Source of the DNA: Thermoleophilaceae bacterium
GTDB taxonomy: Bacteria > Actinomycetota > Thermoleophilia > Solirubrobacterales > Thermoleophilaceae
Assembly (NCBI GenBank): GCA_013812485.1
Contig: JACCTJ010000239.1
Coordinates: 1-6,213 of the forward strand
DNA length: 6,213 nucleotides
Direction of reading: 5' to 3'
Shown: in pieces, positions 5,940-6,213 of the stretch
Layout: each line of letters starts with the position of its first letter
Numbering within the stretch: position 1 is the stretch's first letter
Notes under the pieces: model-generated
Databases searched by the model: none
What the model saw: only the letters and a program-made list of their open reading frames with translations
What the model was told of the DNA's origin: nothing
Program-made: the position numbers and the translations under genes

Positions 5940-6213
5940 CTAGCGGCTGCGCCTGATCGTCAGGTCATAAGCCGCGTCGAGCGAGTTTGAGCCGGCGTGG
6001 ACGTAGGTGACCACGTAGACGCTGCGTGACCTCTGCGAGGAGTTGCGCAGCGTCACCGCCTCCGTGCGGCCGCCGGCGTTGCGCGAGCGCGCGATCAGGC
6101 GGGCGCGGAAGAGCCGCTTGGCGGCGCCGGGGACCACGGCCAGATCCGGATCGCCGCCGCGCGGGCGGACGATGACCCGGGACGCCGAGCGGGGGGGCAG
6201 GGAGACGCGGAAG
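5940..6213 (-). CDS. C-terminal end of a probably secreted protein with a PPC-like beta-sandwich domain (cut by the right edge)
   Basis: The frame is open from the right edge to TAG at 5940 and gives 90 complete C-terminal residues. It has the alternating pattern of a pre-peptidase C-terminal (PPC)-type beta sandwich: a hydrophobic strand (RVIVRP), DPDLAVVPGA (21-30) in place of the usual D-x-DLyl-x-pg, ARSRNAGGRTEAVTL (41-55) like the S-x-x-g-x-x-E strand, VYVVTYV (65-71) in place of yyvrV, and AYDLTI (81-86) in place of sYtLtv. Such domains sit at the C-terminus of secreted proteases and other exported proteins and are often removed. The domain call rests on pattern only, and the catalytic part, if any, lies outside. 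The gene converges on trxB, 56 bases away. That gap has only 4-base hairpin arms and no T run, so no terminator is called. Confidence 0.7.
   Translation of the reverse strand, partial: FRVSLPPRSASRVIVRPRGGDPDLAVVPGAAKRLFRARLIARSRNAGGRTEAVTLRNSSQRSRSVYVVTYVHAGSNSLDAAYDLTIRRSR

Overview
The window is very GC-rich. Its genes have G or C at almost every third codon position, and several starts are GTG. Together with the actinobacterial look of the cytochrome oxidase subunits, this suggests a chromosomal segment from an aerobic Actinomycetota bacterium. A deep-branching class such as Thermoleophilia is possible, but I cannot establish that from the sequence alone. Every stretch longer than about 60 bases is covered by a gene. 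I see no rRNA, tRNA, CRISPR array, insertion sequence or phage gene.

Left part, minus strand, in transcription order: a crotonase-fold acyl-CoA enzyme (2680-1883), a GC-rich hairpin (1858-1880), cytochrome c oxidase subunit II (coxB, 1849 or 1810 down to 905), then subunit I (coxA, from 884 and running off the left edge). The two oxidase genes are 20 bases apart and form the catalytic core of an aa3-type, proton-pumping terminal oxidase. The crotonase lacks both catalytic glutamates of classical enoyl-CoA hydratase. It has the motif pattern of the PaaG isomerase group instead.

Middle: a metallo-beta-lactamase-fold hydrolase (2729-3391, plus strand) is divergent from the crotonase and looks leaderless. 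It converges on a 28-codon open reading frame on the minus strand (3437-3523) with a strong ribosome-binding site and coding-like codon use. That small gene is back-to-back, with a 15-base gap, with a membrane protein of the YbhN/UPF0104 flippase-like family (3539-4798).

Right part: the membrane protein overlaps a thioredoxin reductase gene (trxB, 4795-5883) by four bases, so the two are probably co-transcribed. An AT-rich island in the last codons of the membrane-protein gene holds a good -10 hexamer and a perfect inverted repeat, so trxB may also have its own repressible promoter. The reductase carries an acidic insert and a C-terminal tail, and no thioredoxin gene follows. The right edge holds the C-terminal end of a protein on the minus strand (5940-6213) with the pattern of a secreted beta-sandwich (PPC-like) domain.

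Most of the content is ordinary housekeeping metabolism. The items most worth a second look are the 28-codon gene, the palindromic AT-rich island before trxB, and the reductase insert. I see no convincing evidence of a new multi-gene system.
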